A stretch of DNA of 64,000 nucleotides, from NCBI GenBank assembly GCA_028564705.1, contig JAPXFQ010000075.1:310001-374000 (forward strand). The letters run 5' to 3'. Below are positions 1 to 13,208 of the stretch, piece after piece. Numbering within the stretch: position 1 is the first letter of the stretch; each line of letters starts with the position of its first letter. Below the pieces are notes generated by a model. It saw only the letters and a program-made list of their open reading frames with translations, was not told where the DNA came from and searched no databases. Made by a program: the position numbers and the translations under genes. This stretch comes from Apricaphanius iberus (taxonomy: Eukaryota; Chordata; Actinopteri; Cyprinodontiformes; Aphaniidae).

Positions 1-2094
1 CACCAACTTATTTATTCTTATTCTCACGAACAACCATTAACACATTGCTCAAAAATAATGTCTGGGATTTGATGCTTCAATTGAGTATCTATTCAGGACA
101 CTTACATATGTCATCTCATGGATAATATGTAATAAATCAGTGGTGTATGTATTTAGTAGAAAAAATACAACTATCGTGGTGTTGTTGTCATTTGTAGCAT
201 ATAAAACTGAGTATGTCCATCAATACTTTACTTTTCGTGCTTGGGACAGGTCCTACCACGATTCAAATATTAGTTGTTTATTATTCTTTCTTGCTGCTTT
301 GTGCTCTAAAAAAAAACACGGCAAACTTGAATAAAAAAAAACATCCATTTAAATTTTTTTGCTAATTTTAACTGTCAGAAATATTGTGTTTCTACAAGCC
401 AAAAAAGAGCCTAGTTGTGATGTCACAAAACAGGAGAATATACAGTAACTTCCCCTCATCTGTCAAACCCTGCCCACCTATTCAAATTGTAAACCAATGT
501 AATGTGTAGCAAACCTGTAGCCTAGTAACAAGATTGAGACTAATTTGTGTAAAAGCAAGATTTCTTTGTGAGACAAAAAAAATAACATGCTTTGTATGTA
601 CTAGAAACCTATTATAACTTGCTTAAAGATATTAATGTTATGTTTAAATGGATTAAATGGATGTGCAAAATTTTATTAAAACATATCATTACATGACACG
701 ATTTTAACCTTCATATGCAAAACAGCTAGTCTAGATGAGCCATTTTATTTTATTTTGTGCTGATTGGCTATACGCCCAAGAGGAATAAGAAAGGCTGTAA
801 AACTACAACAGTTTCCAATACGTAAATTATTTCATATTGAGGTATATTTTGTGTCCGAACGGCTGAAATAGGAGGTTTTAAGTGTTTTTAGAAGGGGTCT
901 CAAGTATCCGATGGTGGCTGTGGTCACTAATTTCCAACGAATACCTGTGTCAGGAGTTTTTGGAATTAGGACCTAAATGCAACAATGGAAACAGGAAAGA
1001 CAACATGCAGCAAATCGCATCATGACAACCTGGGGTCTGTTATATTCCTGAAATGAATTATGTAACAGAAGAGCAAAACTTTGTATTTATCAGAATTTGA
1101 CTCCATGTTAAGACATTTTTTATGACTCTAAAGGATAAATCAATATTAATTTTTAGCGGTAAAACAGCACATGTTTGAGTGGTTGGATTTTGCGGTAAAG
1201 GAGCTTTGGTACGGCCATTCCAAGTTTCCACATGGAAGCATAACTCCCTTGCACTTTAGCCAGCAACAGATGCGCTCAACTGTCTGCTAGCAGATATTAT
1301 GGCCAACGACTCTTTTCACTGATAGCTTGAATGCCTGCTTCTGAAACCAAAGCCCCTTATAAGAACATGTCCACTTCCCCAGAATATAGAACAAGACGTT
1401 TTCTTGTCTTCATCTTAACTACGTTGGTGGTTGCTTGTTAACTACAGATGCAACTGAGTATAATTGGTAAAAGTAAACTCTGCAGTTATCTAATCATTAA
1501 ACTAGAGGTGCGCTATAATCTCTCCAACCTGACCTGTTTAATTCATGCAGTATCCTGTTAGGTGGCTTGGATAACAACTTACAGTAACCTTCAAACAAGA
1601 TATTTCTGGCATACCGTCAAACCCATTTGATATTTTCACAGACCTAGATTAAGGACTTTTGCATTGCTAGGAAATGCAGTTTGAGTCCCTGCTTGTGTCC
1701 GTCTAAAAGCTGCGTTCTAGAAAGATCTTGGTGTGTAAATGTTTGAGTTTTCTCAATCATTTTATAATACTTAAAAGGTGTGTCATTGTCATATTTACAG
1801 TTCTAAATGATGTGTTCAGCCAGGGAAAGAAATGCACCGCGTTAAACTCTTTTTAGCACTGAGGAGGAGTGAATTATTCAAAGCAGACTTAATCTGATTG
1901 TAAGGAAGATGAATGTTTGCCGAAGAAAGAAGATGAAAGCCTGCCACTACTCTATACAACAGGTGTGCACCAGGCCGTGGGGAATCTAAAGACCCCGAGC
2001 CAAAGCGGAGCTCGGCAAGAGCTGGATTAAAAATGAAAAATGTTTTGCCAAGCGACGTTGTAAATGAGGAAAATGCTCATTGCATTTACAGTGA
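1..2094. other. upstream non-coding DNA, nothing recognised
   Basis: This AT-rich stretch has only short, composition-driven reading frames and no domain I can recognise. I see no clear transposon ends. It lies about 5 kb upstream of the neurexin exon, so it is intergenic DNA or part of an intron following a 5' non-coding exon that cannot be located by eye. Confidence 0.5.
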
Positions 2095-2128
<34 letters not shown>

Positions 2129-2379
2129 GTATGTATATATGTATGTATGTATGTATGTATATATGTATGTATGTATGTATATATGTATGTGTATGTATGT
2201 ATGTATGTATATATGTATGTGTATGTATGTATGTATATGTGTATGTATGTATGTATATATGTATGTGTATGTATGTATGTATATATGTATGTGTATGTAT
2301 GTATGTATATATGTATGTGTATGTATATATGTGTATATGTATGTGTATGTATGTATATATGTGTATATGTATGTATATA

Positions 2380-2434
<55 letters not shown>

Positions 2435-2447
2435 GTATGTATATATA
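2095..2447. repeat. compound (TA)n/(TATG)n microsatellite
   Basis: About 353 bp of alternating TA, TATG and TGTA units, starting and ending with pure TA runs. Long reading frames in it, on both strands, are low-complexity (Tyr/Ile/His/Val/Cys/Met) and are artefacts of the repeat. Expected to vary in length between individuals. Confidence 0.97.
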
Positions 2448-5400
2448 ATTCCCCAAAACTCAGTCAAACTGAATCAAAGAACATGAAGTTCCCTAAACAT
2501 ACAGCTGCCTTCATGCCTAATTACTCAATTTATCTTTCCTATATTTGTGTAGTTATTGTCTATATCTGTCAGTTTTTAATTGCAAGTGAATATTGCTTTT
2601 TGTTTTTTAGGGGAAGGGGGGTGTAAAAGTTTTAAAGTCTAGCTGTGGATCCTCTTGAATAGAGTCTATCAAGATTATGCCACCATTCTCCATGGATAGG
2701 GGGGTGGTCAATGGTGGCTCACATGACCTTTTATGGACAAAAAGTCTAGTGATACTCTGACATCGGGTAACGATTGCTCTCCCAGTGAATTTCTATCAGC
2801 TTTTTTATTCTTTCACATATTCTGTTGCTGAGTGATTATTCATAGACTCAATTCAGTAATTCTCTAAATGCATCAGCTGATAATAAATATGCCTCTTACC
2901 GACTGCTGGTGGCATTTGTGATTTTAGCTAAATAACTTAATGTGATGCACTGTTCTGACAACTTGAACCCAACATTTTCTCACTGTAAATGACAATTTTG
3001 GATAAGATGAGCCACTTGCCGTTCATCACTTTTTAGTTAAAAATGTCACAATTCACAGTTAATTCATTACTCTGTATGCTCAGACAAATCTTCTTAAAGA
3101 AGCAGTAACAGGTCCGTGGGGACCAGAATTATTGCCCGTTTGTAGCTCCTAAGTACGTAACTTCTTCACCATATATATATCTTACCGCTGCATACCTGAT
3201 CTGAGCTGCAGGTGAGCAGCCATGAATGAAAGCTAGTTACTGTTTCAGACCCTCAGCCAGAAAGGTTGGGCCCATAGCTTTAGTCACCTAAACAGTAGCC
3301 AATAATAGCCAACAGTACCAACTATTTAACCCGCAGCAGTAGTGGAAAGCAAGATGTGTCACAGTTCGTAAAGTTCCAAAATTGAAATTTATACATGTGA
3401 ACATTTTAATAAAACTTGATATGAATTTTTCAAATAAATCAGCCAAATTTTACCTAAATAATCTATTTTCAATCTAATACCTATAGATGATTTTTATATT
3501 TAAATTCATTTAAATGTTATCAATACTTTTACCTCATTTATGTGTTCTTTAAATATAATTACATTTATTTTATCTTTTGACTTAAAAAATGTCAATGTCT
3601 TAGAGGTGCTAACACTATCATAAAAAAGAAGAGTTGGCCACTCTGAGCTGGTTGATCTTTAAAGCTGTCTGCTGCTGAGTGGCTGGGGAGGTTAACCAAT
3701 CGGATATTAGGGTTTATTAAGCAAAACACAGTAGCAAGTTATAAAACTTGCTTCGAGATCTCCTATGGCATTTTTTCTGTTAAATGGAACATTTTATAAA
3801 AAGCTACACTGAAAAACAAAAATACATCAACTGGGCTTTTACAGGGGTGCAGAATGAAAGTACAACATGTCCTTAAAAATTAAGACTTTAATTAAGATAT
3901 AATATTTAAATTAAAATATAATAAAATGTACATTTAAATCGGGCATGACAGTAGAGGCTGCAGGTTGTGGGATCACATATATGGTATATGGTCTCTATGA
4001 TACAACTATATGGTCAGCTCAGCTCGGCTAATGCCGGTAAAAATGTCAGCAAGTCAAGCAGCTGCTTCAGAGCCCCAGATATATTGTTATCCATCTCAAG
4101 ATAGGAGGGACTGCAGAAGAAAAGAAACTAGAGTAGTTTTAAGTGCAGCGTACCCCACATGGATTCACATAAAACATTTCTACGGGATCAAACACACACG
4201 GAAAAGGCGCCTTTCCTCCTGAATGAAAAAATGAAAAATGAAATGAAAATGAAAGCTAGCTCATTTGCTAACTTTGCTGACGTAATCAGTTAGTTAAACT
4301 CCTCTAAAATATATTACACACCTACTTCAAAAGTAACATTGAACCACATCACATAAAAAAACAGGCTATACTTATGATTTGCATGGTTCTAATCTAATTA
4401 CGTTGACATTATGTTGCAATTCTTAATTTGTTTTTTGATGGATATTGGTTGTTGTTATCAGGATGATGCACTATAAGTTATGTTGTCATAAACTGTTTTA
4501 AAATGTTGCTCTATGGGACACTTTTTAACTTTGAGGACCTGCCCCTCTAAGGTCTCTGCACGGCCCTGCAGGCCACCTCTATCCAGTTAAAGCAAAACGC
4601 CTAGAGTGAGGTAGTTTGGGTGCCTACTAATATAAAAGTGTAAAGTAACAAAACAAAGGCTACACATGTGCCCACACACAGTGCTTTCTTTTCCCAACAA
4701 AATAAATATTTCTGTTCTGATGCAATAACCTGTACTCAAATCACATTTTTCTAGTCCATTTACTACTACATTGGTAAATCTGAAGCCAGCATGTATATTT
4801 AGCAAACCGATTGAAATAAATTTAGGGTAACCTATTAAAATACAGACAAAAGATTTTTGGAGTTGATATTTTGGAGCTACAATGAAAACTCTTCTGAAAC
4901 ATCAGTTATAACCCCATGCTGACTGCCTGGTTTCTCTCACCAATGGACCTCTGTTTTTCGGCAGGTTCCTATGTCTCCTGACCTCTGAAGACCCCTGTGT
5001 CATCCTTATTGATGCTGGCCTCTGGTCTTATTTCTCCTCACTGACTCTGACTTTTTATTGTGACAATAAATATATAAAAATGTGGAAAGCTAAATGTTAA
5101 AATATAATTAGGGTAGCAGTGAAATTGTTTAGTCAATTAGCCTCAAACTCCTTTTTGTACCATTGAAATATTTCTCAGCCATTACTTGTGCAGACCATCC
5201 CTGACCCATTGTCTTTTATGAAAAATATGTCTTTCAAATTTGAGGGAAGCTGAAAAGTTCTGCACAGAAATCAAAGAGGATTTGGTTTATTCCCAGCATG
5301 ACTAGGAAGAGCTCTAAATAGGCAACATTGGTATTCTTAACTAGCTTAATATGGTATCTTGACATTTATTAACAATCATATAAGAGAGGGAAGTGAACAA

Positions 5401-7137
5401 AGAAAACAAGAAAGGTGTAAAAGACAGCTCGGAAAAATATATTACTGCATATTAACGATTCAACGGCTTAAAAGTGAAAGGGACAGTTGACACAAACACG
5501 GAAGGTGCGAGGGACATGTCCCATACTTACCCCAAATCTACGTCATGTTTACCCAAATGTTCAGTGGGGCAGATTCTCTAATGAGCCACAGGGTGGATAA
5601 TTTATTTCAAAAGTAAGCACAACCCAGACAGGCCTCCGGGAAATGTCTTGGTGTTCCCGATGGCCTGTCCATCCCTGCATACCAATATTCTCTGGTAATT
5701 AGGAAATAAATAGATAAATTGACTGATTGAATTTCAACACTGACAAATGCGACAATAATTAGAAGGCAATAAATGCAGTATCAGTATTGTTAAAACTGTA
5801 ATCAGAAGGGAGAGCTTGCAAATTGAGTATTTCAACTCTTATATAAGTTACACTTGAATTGCTGGTTTAACTTTTATAAATGGTACTTAATATAAAAAGG
5901 TGTAGGGGATCTTAAACCCTATTAAACAAGATAAAACCTCGTAGTGTTCAACTATGCAGAATAAAAACTTTTCTTCTAATCAGCATCAACAACTAATTTG
6001 ACATTCTTTACTGCCACACTTTAACCTGATGGTTTACCCGAATCAGATGACTGCCTTTTTATGTGAGCGCTCCATTAAAACACTCCTCCTGGGAGGAAAC
6101 CTCAGAGAGATTTAATAGGCTTAATAAAATGGAGCATAGCAAAACCAAAACAAACTCCCTGTGGAATCTAGACTTAAGTGTTTACAGAATTACATGTTTC
6201 CTCTTTGTCAGGATGATGCTGCTCAGGATCTGCACAGAAAGACTTCAGGCACTTCTTCTGCTGTGAGAAACTTAAAATTAGCTGGAGACACAAAGCAGAT
6301 TCAATATTGGTAGGGTGTTTGTTTGATTGTTTTAATTTTCTGACCCATAAGGATCATGTGGTGAAAAAGGTGCCCAAATCTGCATTTTTTACATCGTTTC
6401 TATGAATGCAGCTCAGCTTAACATGATTAACGTGATTCAGTTAACCTGGTCCGAAAGATAAGAAAAAAGACGTTACAACCTGTTCATTTTCTTTTCATGC
6501 TTTTAAATGTACTGTTTTGTCATATTTGTTTTTTCAAATGGTAGCAAACAAAACATTCAGCAAGTCAAAGTGGTCCAAAATCACCCTAATTATTATTTTT
6601 TCTCCTTCCTTTTCTTGTATCTAGGCATGGTTTGTGTTGTTCCATTGGAACAGTGCAGGGAAGTGGGGAAAAAAAGAAAGCATGGTTTAGCCTTGTTTTA
6701 ATTTTAGACAGTCTGTGGTGGAAATTAAATCTCACTCAAGAATTAATGGCTGGGGATCAGGTTGAGCCCCAGGGTCAAGATCTACTATTCACATAGCTAT
6801 TGACTCTGCAGCACTCCACTTTGAATCACATTGGATTTAATGATGTGTGTGTTTTCGAATGCATGTCTGTAGTGTATGGATGTGTGTGCCTCAGTGAAAG
6901 GGTATGCTTTACAGTTATGAACCATTTCTGTGTAAAGCCAAAGGACTATGATTGCTCCCTGCCTGTGGAGCTGTTACTTTGAGCTTTAGTACAAAGCTTG
7001 TTGATTACAGCTCAGGAAATTTCAGCATGCCAAGTAAAATTTCTTTTGGGATTTTTTTTTCGAGAATGTTGAATGTGAATTATCTTAAAAGTGATGGTAT
7101 ATCATTTATAGTTTTCTTGTTTCCTTTTTTTTCCTAG
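2448..7137. other. upstream non-coding DNA before the nrxn2 exon
   Basis: No conserved protein segment or clear transposon end was found. The final part is pyrimidine-rich and ends in TTTCCTAG at 7130-7137, a good 3' splice acceptor. The right part is therefore probably the intron before the neurexin exon. Any alpha-neurexin promoter or 5' non-coding exon would have to be here or further left, but nothing marks it. Confidence 0.45.
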
Positions 7138-7721
7138 GTGGCCAGATGCTGCTACAATCATGGAACCAGTACCTACATAAATCTTCCTAAGGCTCCTGAG
7201 AAGTGGGAGATGGGGGATATATGAAGCTGTTATATACTGCTGTTGATGCCTTTTAAAACTGCTGTGGCCGCTTTAAGTACTTTTTATTGTACCTGACAAG
7301 AACACCCTCCGCCAAAGTGTTTGGCACATCTCAAACTTTGTTAATATTTCCTCTAAATCTAGACTTTGGTACCCTTTTAGTCCAAGGTACAGCAGAGCCC
7401 TTTAAGGTGTTTCCCGCATTAAAATCATTTTATTTGACCTCTTTTACTCTCCTGCTACTTCTAAATCTTTGAAGCACTAACTGATGGAGAAACGAAGGAA
7501 AGAGTCAGGCTAAGGACAAGAACTCAAGCTTCCGTAAGATAAGTGAGAAACTGCAGGGCGGCCAAGAAAAAGGAACGGGATTCCTAAGTTTTCCGTTTTA
7601 CATTCGATTTTAGATATCTTTCTTTTTGCCGATTTATTAAAACGGAAGCTGGGTCTTGCCTCTGTGGCTTATCAAACATATAAGGCATCAAAAGAACAAA
7701 GGAAACATTGGAAATTTCAGT
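7138..7721 (+). promoter_or_regulatory. probable 5' untranslated part of the nrxn2 first coding exon, with six short uORFs
   Basis: The acceptor AG at 7136-7137 follows a long T/C tract, so the exon plausibly starts at 7138; weaker alternatives are AG at 7611-7612 and 7719-7720. Six ATGs precede the main start (7146, 7160, 7210, 7221, 7246, 7484). All open frames of at most 16 codons that close before 7722. An in-frame stop TAA at 7638-7640 rules out an N-terminal extension in this exon. If the leader is retained in the mRNA, the uORFs should lower translation of alpha-neurexin. That effect is inferred from general knowledge of uORFs, not shown by the sequence. Confidence 0.5.
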
Positions 7722-8433
7722 ATGACAAGGGTGTTGAGATTCCTTGTTTGGCCCCTGTGGCCCTTGGCCCTTTTCAGCATGCTAGCTACTGTGGACATGC
7801 TGGAATTTGGTGGGGCAACAGGACAATATGCACGATATGGGCGCTGGGAAGCTGGATCCATGGGTGAGCTGAGCTTCAGCCTCAAAACCAACATCAGCCA
7901 AGCCTTGGTCCTCTATTTGGATGATGGTGGGAACTGTGACTTCTTGGAGCTGCTGGTTGCTGGTGGGCGCCTTCAGCTGCGTTTCGCCATCCACTGTGCT
8001 GAACCAGCCATTTTGCATATGGAGACGCACGTCAATGACGACCGCTGGCACATGGTCTTGCTCACCCGGAATTTTCGTGAGACTCTGCTGATGGTGGATG
8101 GAGAGACAAAAGTGGCTGAAGTCAAATCAAAGAGGAAGGAAATGGCAGTGGTCAGTGATCTATTCGTGGGGGGGATCCCTCTAGATGTGCGCCTCTCTGC
8201 TCTGACCTCCAGCACTGTGAAGTATGAACCACCGTTCCAGGGCTTAATCACCAATCTGAAAGTTGGGGAGATGCCACCTACACTGTTAAACAGCCAGGGG
8301 ATTGAGAGTGATCTGGAGTACCTCTGCACCAAGCAAAACCCATGCTTCAATGGAGGGTTTTGCTCAATTCAGTATGGAGAAGTTCACTGTGACTGTACCC
8401 ACACCCGCTTCAGAGGGAAGTTCTGCAAGGAAG
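7722..8433 (+). CDS. neurexin-2 alpha, first coding exon (signal peptide, LNS1, EGF1); partial gene
   Basis: Encodes the N-terminus of alpha-neurexin, a presynaptic type I membrane adhesion protein that binds neuroligins, LRRTMs and other partners across the synapse. Residues 1 to about 26 (MTRVLRFLVWPLWPLALF...) form a hydrophobic signal peptide. Residues about 27-195 are the first laminin-G/LNS domain, starting LEFGG..GQYARYGRW, with conserved Cys72 and Cys92 and a possible N-glycosylation site at Asn57. Residues 202-235 are an EGF-like domain with six cysteines (202, 208, 214, 223, 225, 235). Segments WHMVLLTR, DLFVGGIP and STVKYEPPF match vertebrate neurexin-2 better than neurexin-1 or -3. 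ATG 7722 has A at -3 and follows an in-frame stop at 7638. The frame runs on past 8433, but AAG|GTAAGA is a near-perfect donor in phase 1, at the place where vertebrate alpha-neurexins splice after EGF1 (splice site 1). Teleost copy a or b cannot be told from this exon. Confidence 0.95.
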
Positions 8434-8439
8434 GTAAGA

Positions 8440-9920
8440 ACCTGTCTCTGTATGCTTACTGTGTGCTGTTTGGATTTGTCTCTACTAGCTAATTGGGAAG
8501 CAGTATTACTTTTCTGTGGTAAAGTTAGAGATAAAAATATTGCTGAACTTGCTTTGGAGAACATTTTCGGAAGAAAGTAGCGTCATGCCTGTTAAGAGTG
8601 AATAGCATTAAGCTGTTGACATTGCAGATGAGAACAAGTTTTTGTCAAAGACTTTACGTTACTTTACGTACAGTTTTAGAAATGTAATTGTATGTTTCAA
8701 TATAAGTGAAAAAAATGGATAAATGGTACTATTTACGAATGAACCCCTTAAGATTTCAGAGGAATGCTGAGATTTTACCAAACGCAGGATTCATACCTAA
8801 TGAAGGAGCTTATTGAAGACCGAATTCGCTATAATGCCAACTGTTATCGAGTCAACTTCTCAAAAATATTGAAGGTGTTCCAGTCCCTTCTGTGGTCAAA
8901 GTTATACAAGAAGCTTTACCATTAATCTTCATGTGGTCATGGGATTTGCTCAAAGTACACTCAACAGATATGTCTATGGAATTGCTTTCCATGGCTAGGT
9001 GGTGGTGTAAGTGCAATGCAAAGAGCTTGGGAAAGTTGTGTAAAACATGCTGCCGCCAGACCATGGAGCACTGGAAGCATATTCTTTGAAGAGACAAATC
9101 CTGCCTTTCCCTTTATGCATCCAATTAAGGAGTCTGGGTTTCGCAGCTCCCATGAGAACAACACTTGAACTGAGTCAAGTGTAAAGTTTGTGAGAGAGTA
9201 TTATTTGGTGTGACTTATCTTCAAGAGTTCTCCTCTTAGTTCCATTGAAATTAACTTATAATGCTTCAGTACACAAATACTTTTTGGATACCTTTATGCT
9301 CTAGACCCAGTTGCTCCTTTAGTACCAAGATAGCAGTGTACCGCGGCCCCCAAGGGCATGGAAGAGCAAGTTTGGTGTGTAAAAGCATGATTGGCTTTAA
9401 CAGAGTTCTAAATGCAGTCATGTAAATTTAAGGATGTCTATCTACGCCCTTTGATTCATTTATACGTTTTTCAATTAAACAATAATGAATTGGCATAGAA
9501 ATGCAGGTTGTAAACTGCACAGACTTTTTAGTATAGCACATCTGACACCCAGAATTAAAATGAAACAAAAACAAGGTAAATGCTGCTTTAAATTCTAGTA
9601 CCCCTTTAAAACAGAATTAAAAATGAAAGTTTAGTGTAACTTTGGCAATATAGTTTATGGGCTGGTTTCTTGTTATTTATTTTAAAAAATACCCTACAAA
9701 GGGAATGCAAACGAGGATGGAGGCTAATTTGGCAGTTCAGTCAGTTTTTTGTTATGTTAAATTGAGAATGTTAGACCAGTAAGAACAATATTAAAAGAAG
9801 CTTTGAAAACATGTAACTTCTGCATCATCCGTTATTGTGTTGTAATTCCAGAAGGTGGTAAATAGGAATATATCATTTAAAAAGGTTGGATGATTGGAAT
9901 GAATGTACTTTCTTATGTAG
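8440..9920. other. proximal intron, nothing recognised
   Basis: No repeat ends or protein motifs were found. Short frames at 8892-9164 on both strands match nothing I know and have no splice context. Confidence 0.45.
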
Positions 9921-9924
9921 AGTG

Positions 9925-9985
9925 ACATGTGTTGTGACTTGGTGCTATAAAAATAAGCTAAATTGAACTGAATTGAATTGGTAAT
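9925..9985 (+). repeat. LINE/SINE 3' tail remnant
   Basis: Reads ...GACTTGGTGCTATAAAAATA then AATTGAACTGAATTGAATTG. This is the usual end of fish L2/Rex-type retroposons (a GGCGCTATATAAATAAA-like motif followed by TGAAT-type tandem units). Only the last ~60 bp remain. Confidence 0.55.
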
Positions 9986-10259
9986 TGAGTACGGTTGACA
10001 GACTTAGAATTTAAGGACAACAATAAAATTGACCAGATTTTGGGGGGGTTAATGTCAATCTTTTACAGAGTGTTTTAGACACCTGGTATTCCTGGAGATA
10101 AGAGACTTGACAACCCCTCTACAAACATGGAATTGCCTATTTTAAATGTTAAAACACAAATACTTTATACACAAATTTGAACTTTTTATGGGTTGTTTCA
10201 AAAATAAGAATTTTAGACCAATATCAGTTACATTTATTTTGAAAGGAGAAATATTCTAA

Positions 10260-10760
10260 TTGGAACATAGTAGATCTCGTATAAGTCTGGCACTCATTGA
10301 TGCTTTTTTCTGTTTGTTCACATCACTTCCCTACTGCTTTTATTCCTTACCAACCCACTGTTCCTGGCGACCGGCCTACTCTTGCCTTCCTTTTGCTCTC
10401 AGGATGTCAGCTCATGTCAAACTCGGTTCTGTGTTAAACCCCTGGCTCCCTCCTTGAATGACACATCCTATTTCCATATCTATGGTTTTTCCCTCTTTTT
10501 CACATTCAGACATCTTTTTTGTTTCGCTTCATCATAGAAAATTTCCCCAACTCGCCTCCTACCTTCTTTTTCTCAAGGCCATCTGCTCTCATCCTCCCTT
10601 TACCTTACTCCCTGTCTACTTCTCTTGAGGTGACTCCCTTCCTCTTCTTATCTTTTTACCCTTTACCTGCTGTCAGCACTTCACAGTCCTGCTTCTCCTC
10701 CTACTGCACTTATCTCCCTCCTCTCCTGCTTTCATGTGTCTGAGTTTCCCCCATCTTACT
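10260..10760 (+). other. pyrimidine-rich (CT-biased) tract
   Basis: About 500 bp strongly enriched in C and T on the + strand. It gives open frames rich in Ser, Pro, Leu and Phe that do not resemble a gene. Polypyrimidine DNA like this can be a degraded microsatellite or purine/pyrimidine-asymmetric DNA. No transposon end was seen. Confidence 0.4.
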
Positions 10761-11219
10761 TGTGAATTCTCTAATACCCCATGTAGCCATGAGGAATTGC
10801 TCTGCCCATCTTGATCATTTGTACTCAGGGTGGGGGGTTAGGGTAGGAAAAGCTCTTCACCACTCATTATCACCGTGGCTTATAAATGTTGCATTATAAC
10901 TTTCAGAATAATCAATACACTCAGCATCTTTCAGATTTTCCCATGTGATGACATGACTTGTAATTAGTGCTAAGAACTGTAGATAGCTCCATTGCCATCG
11001 GTTATGTGCTAGTTGTTTGAAGTAATGCATTTTTCCTGGCTCACACTTCAGTTTTGACAGCGATGAAAAATAAATCCAGCCTAACACACTATTAAGTTCA
11101 TTTTTTTTTTAAATTAACCTAAGGTGATAAAACTAAAACTGACATAATTGAGGTCAAAGCCTTTTTAAACCTTCCTAAGTGATACAGAGATTCCATAATT
11201 TTGCTCTTTGTAATCCAAC

Positions 11220-11325
<106 letters not shown>

Positions 11326-11782
11326 AAGCAAGACTCTGCAGTTACACCGAAAATCCATCTAGTTCTGTTCCGATACCACAGTGTTTCTTTTCAACTTTCA
11401 TCATTACTTTAGTCTCTCGAAGCCTCTCTCCTCCCTTTCCGTCCATGTTCTTTGAGTAAGATTGCCGTCTGGCTGGAGAAAAGCATATACTGCTGCCTGT
11501 CTCTCGGCTAAATTGAGAGTAGAATACCAATGTAGGGCTGGAGTGACTGCAGGAAACATTTGTCCTTTCGAAATGGAGCGAGGAGGGTGGGGGGATTTAA
11601 TTGAGGTGGTCGTGAGGATATGAAGGTGTGCAAGACGGAAACAGAAAAGCAGCTGGTGGGAACGGTAATGGTGAAAAAACTGGAAGTGCTGGATGGTGAG
11701 GCAGTAGGTAGCACTGTTGCCTTGCAGTAAGAGGTCCTGGATTCCCCCCCCCTCAAGGAGCCATGGACACATTAGTAAGTTT

Positions 11783-12030
11783 TGATTAAGCTGTAAAGCT
11801 TTTTACTAGAAGAGCAGCTCATTGAATACTCCTACAACAAATGTAAACAAATACAGCCAAATTCGCCAAAGGACCATTTTACATAAACTGTCCTTTCAAT
11901 ATAAAACCTGAAGTGCCCAAACGCTGCATGGCTACTGATTACATCGACTAGCACTGTTCTTGTGAAACGATCTCTGGCTGTTGCTGAGCTGACCAATCAC
12001 AGGCATACGCTCTCCGTGACGGAGACTGAT
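11783..12030 (+). repeat. unnamed interspersed repeat, copy A
   Basis: Starts near GCTGTAAAGCTTTTTACTAG and includes TTTCAATAT, GTGCCCAAACGCTGCATG and CTCTGGCTGTTGCTGAGCTG blocks. A second, diverged copy lies in reverse orientation at 14440-14712. Two copies 2.6 kb apart with shared internal blocks mark this as a dispersed repeat, but I see no TIR, A/B box or coding motif to classify it. Confidence 0.6.
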
Positions 12031-13208
12031 TGCTAGAAAATTGGGCTGTACTCCGTCCGTCCTTGCGTAGCTGAAAGAGAGCCCTCGACAGATAATGAAA
12101 TGGTTTTGATGTAGAAGGAGAAGGATAAACTAGGTTTTAGGATAAATGGCTGTTAGGAGGCAAGAAAATATTGACAAACCAATATATCCTCATATCTTAT
12201 GTTATACTTGATTGACATTCAAAAGCAATGCATCAATTTTTGTTTAATCTTTTTTTAGAATTTGAAATGAACCATTAATGATTACCATAATTTTGGAGTA
12301 CAGTTAAAAGTACGACTGCTAGGCTGTTTTCACCTTATTTTTTCAGGTGGATCAAGTAGATCTAGTAATACAACTGAATGTGTTATCTATGAAACAGGTT
12401 TAGAAGGCTGTGAAAGTTTTTCTACTGTTAAATTTTGTTTTCAAAATCACAATATATAGTCTTACTGATAGCATCGCAAAATATTGCAATTCATCACACC
12501 CCCCACCCCCCATTGTATTGTCATACATATGGTATCACAAGATTCTTGCCAATACACATCCCTGAGTGATGGACTGATTAGCTGTCCAGGTTCTATCCTG
12601 CGTCTTGCACAATAATCACCGGAGCTAGACACCACTAAGGTTTTGGTTTTTCCAGGGACTCTGCAGCAAATCTACATGCTTTTGTTATAAACATGCAGAG
12701 ATGCCCCACAAAAAAAAATTGTTGTGGTCAATAGCACTTTGGTTTTATTATTCTGTTTAAAATGTTATGTTTTATTTATAGATGCAAGTTTAGCAATAGA
12801 ATCAAGTCATTTTTTTTTCTTTACAAACCTATTTTCCCTCAAATATTTTTTTCCACACATTGTTTTCCATCTGGTCATCCTCTTTTACTTAAATAGCAAA
12901 TACAGTAATAAAAATATCATTCGTTAAAAATAGTTTGTAGCTTGTTCTTGAACAGTTATTTATCACAACTAGAGGACTCTATTGTGGTTTACATTACAGT
13001 CAATCATTCACCCACTGATGATGGTTAGCGACATCGTACTCCCCGCAAAGTGACTGAGACGTGCAGAGCAGGGGTTTAAACCAGAAACCAACTGGTAACA
13101 GCATTATCTCCCTACCCTCCTGAGCCATCCCTACATCAAGCAAAGATTATTCCAGACAGAAAATGAGTGATGAAGCAGCTTTTTACCAAAGACTACTCTT
13201 ACCTAACT
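12031..13208. other. intron, nothing recognised
   Basis: AT-rich unique-looking sequence with no recognised repeat ends or protein motifs. Confidence 0.4.

Noticed and set aside
1986..2626. Long overlapping reading frames of 109-197 codons on both strands.
   Set aside because: They translate a TA/TATG microsatellite into Tyr/Ile/Val/Cys/Met repeats.
7656..7721. A start upstream of ATG 7722, giving 22 extra residues (PLWLIKHIRHQ...).
   Set aside because: It would need a TTG start, and the residues would precede the signal peptide. ATG 7722 puts the hydrophobic signal at the N-terminus.
8434..8492. Extension of the neurexin frame past the exon (GKNLSLYAYCVLFGFVSTS).
   Set aside because: It crosses a near-perfect GTAAGA donor and has no neurexin similarity; it is intron read-through.
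10260..10743. Ser/Pro/Leu-rich open frames at 10260-10457 and 10519-10743.
   Set aside because: They are explained by the C/T-rich composition. No motif, splice sites or conserved pattern were seen.
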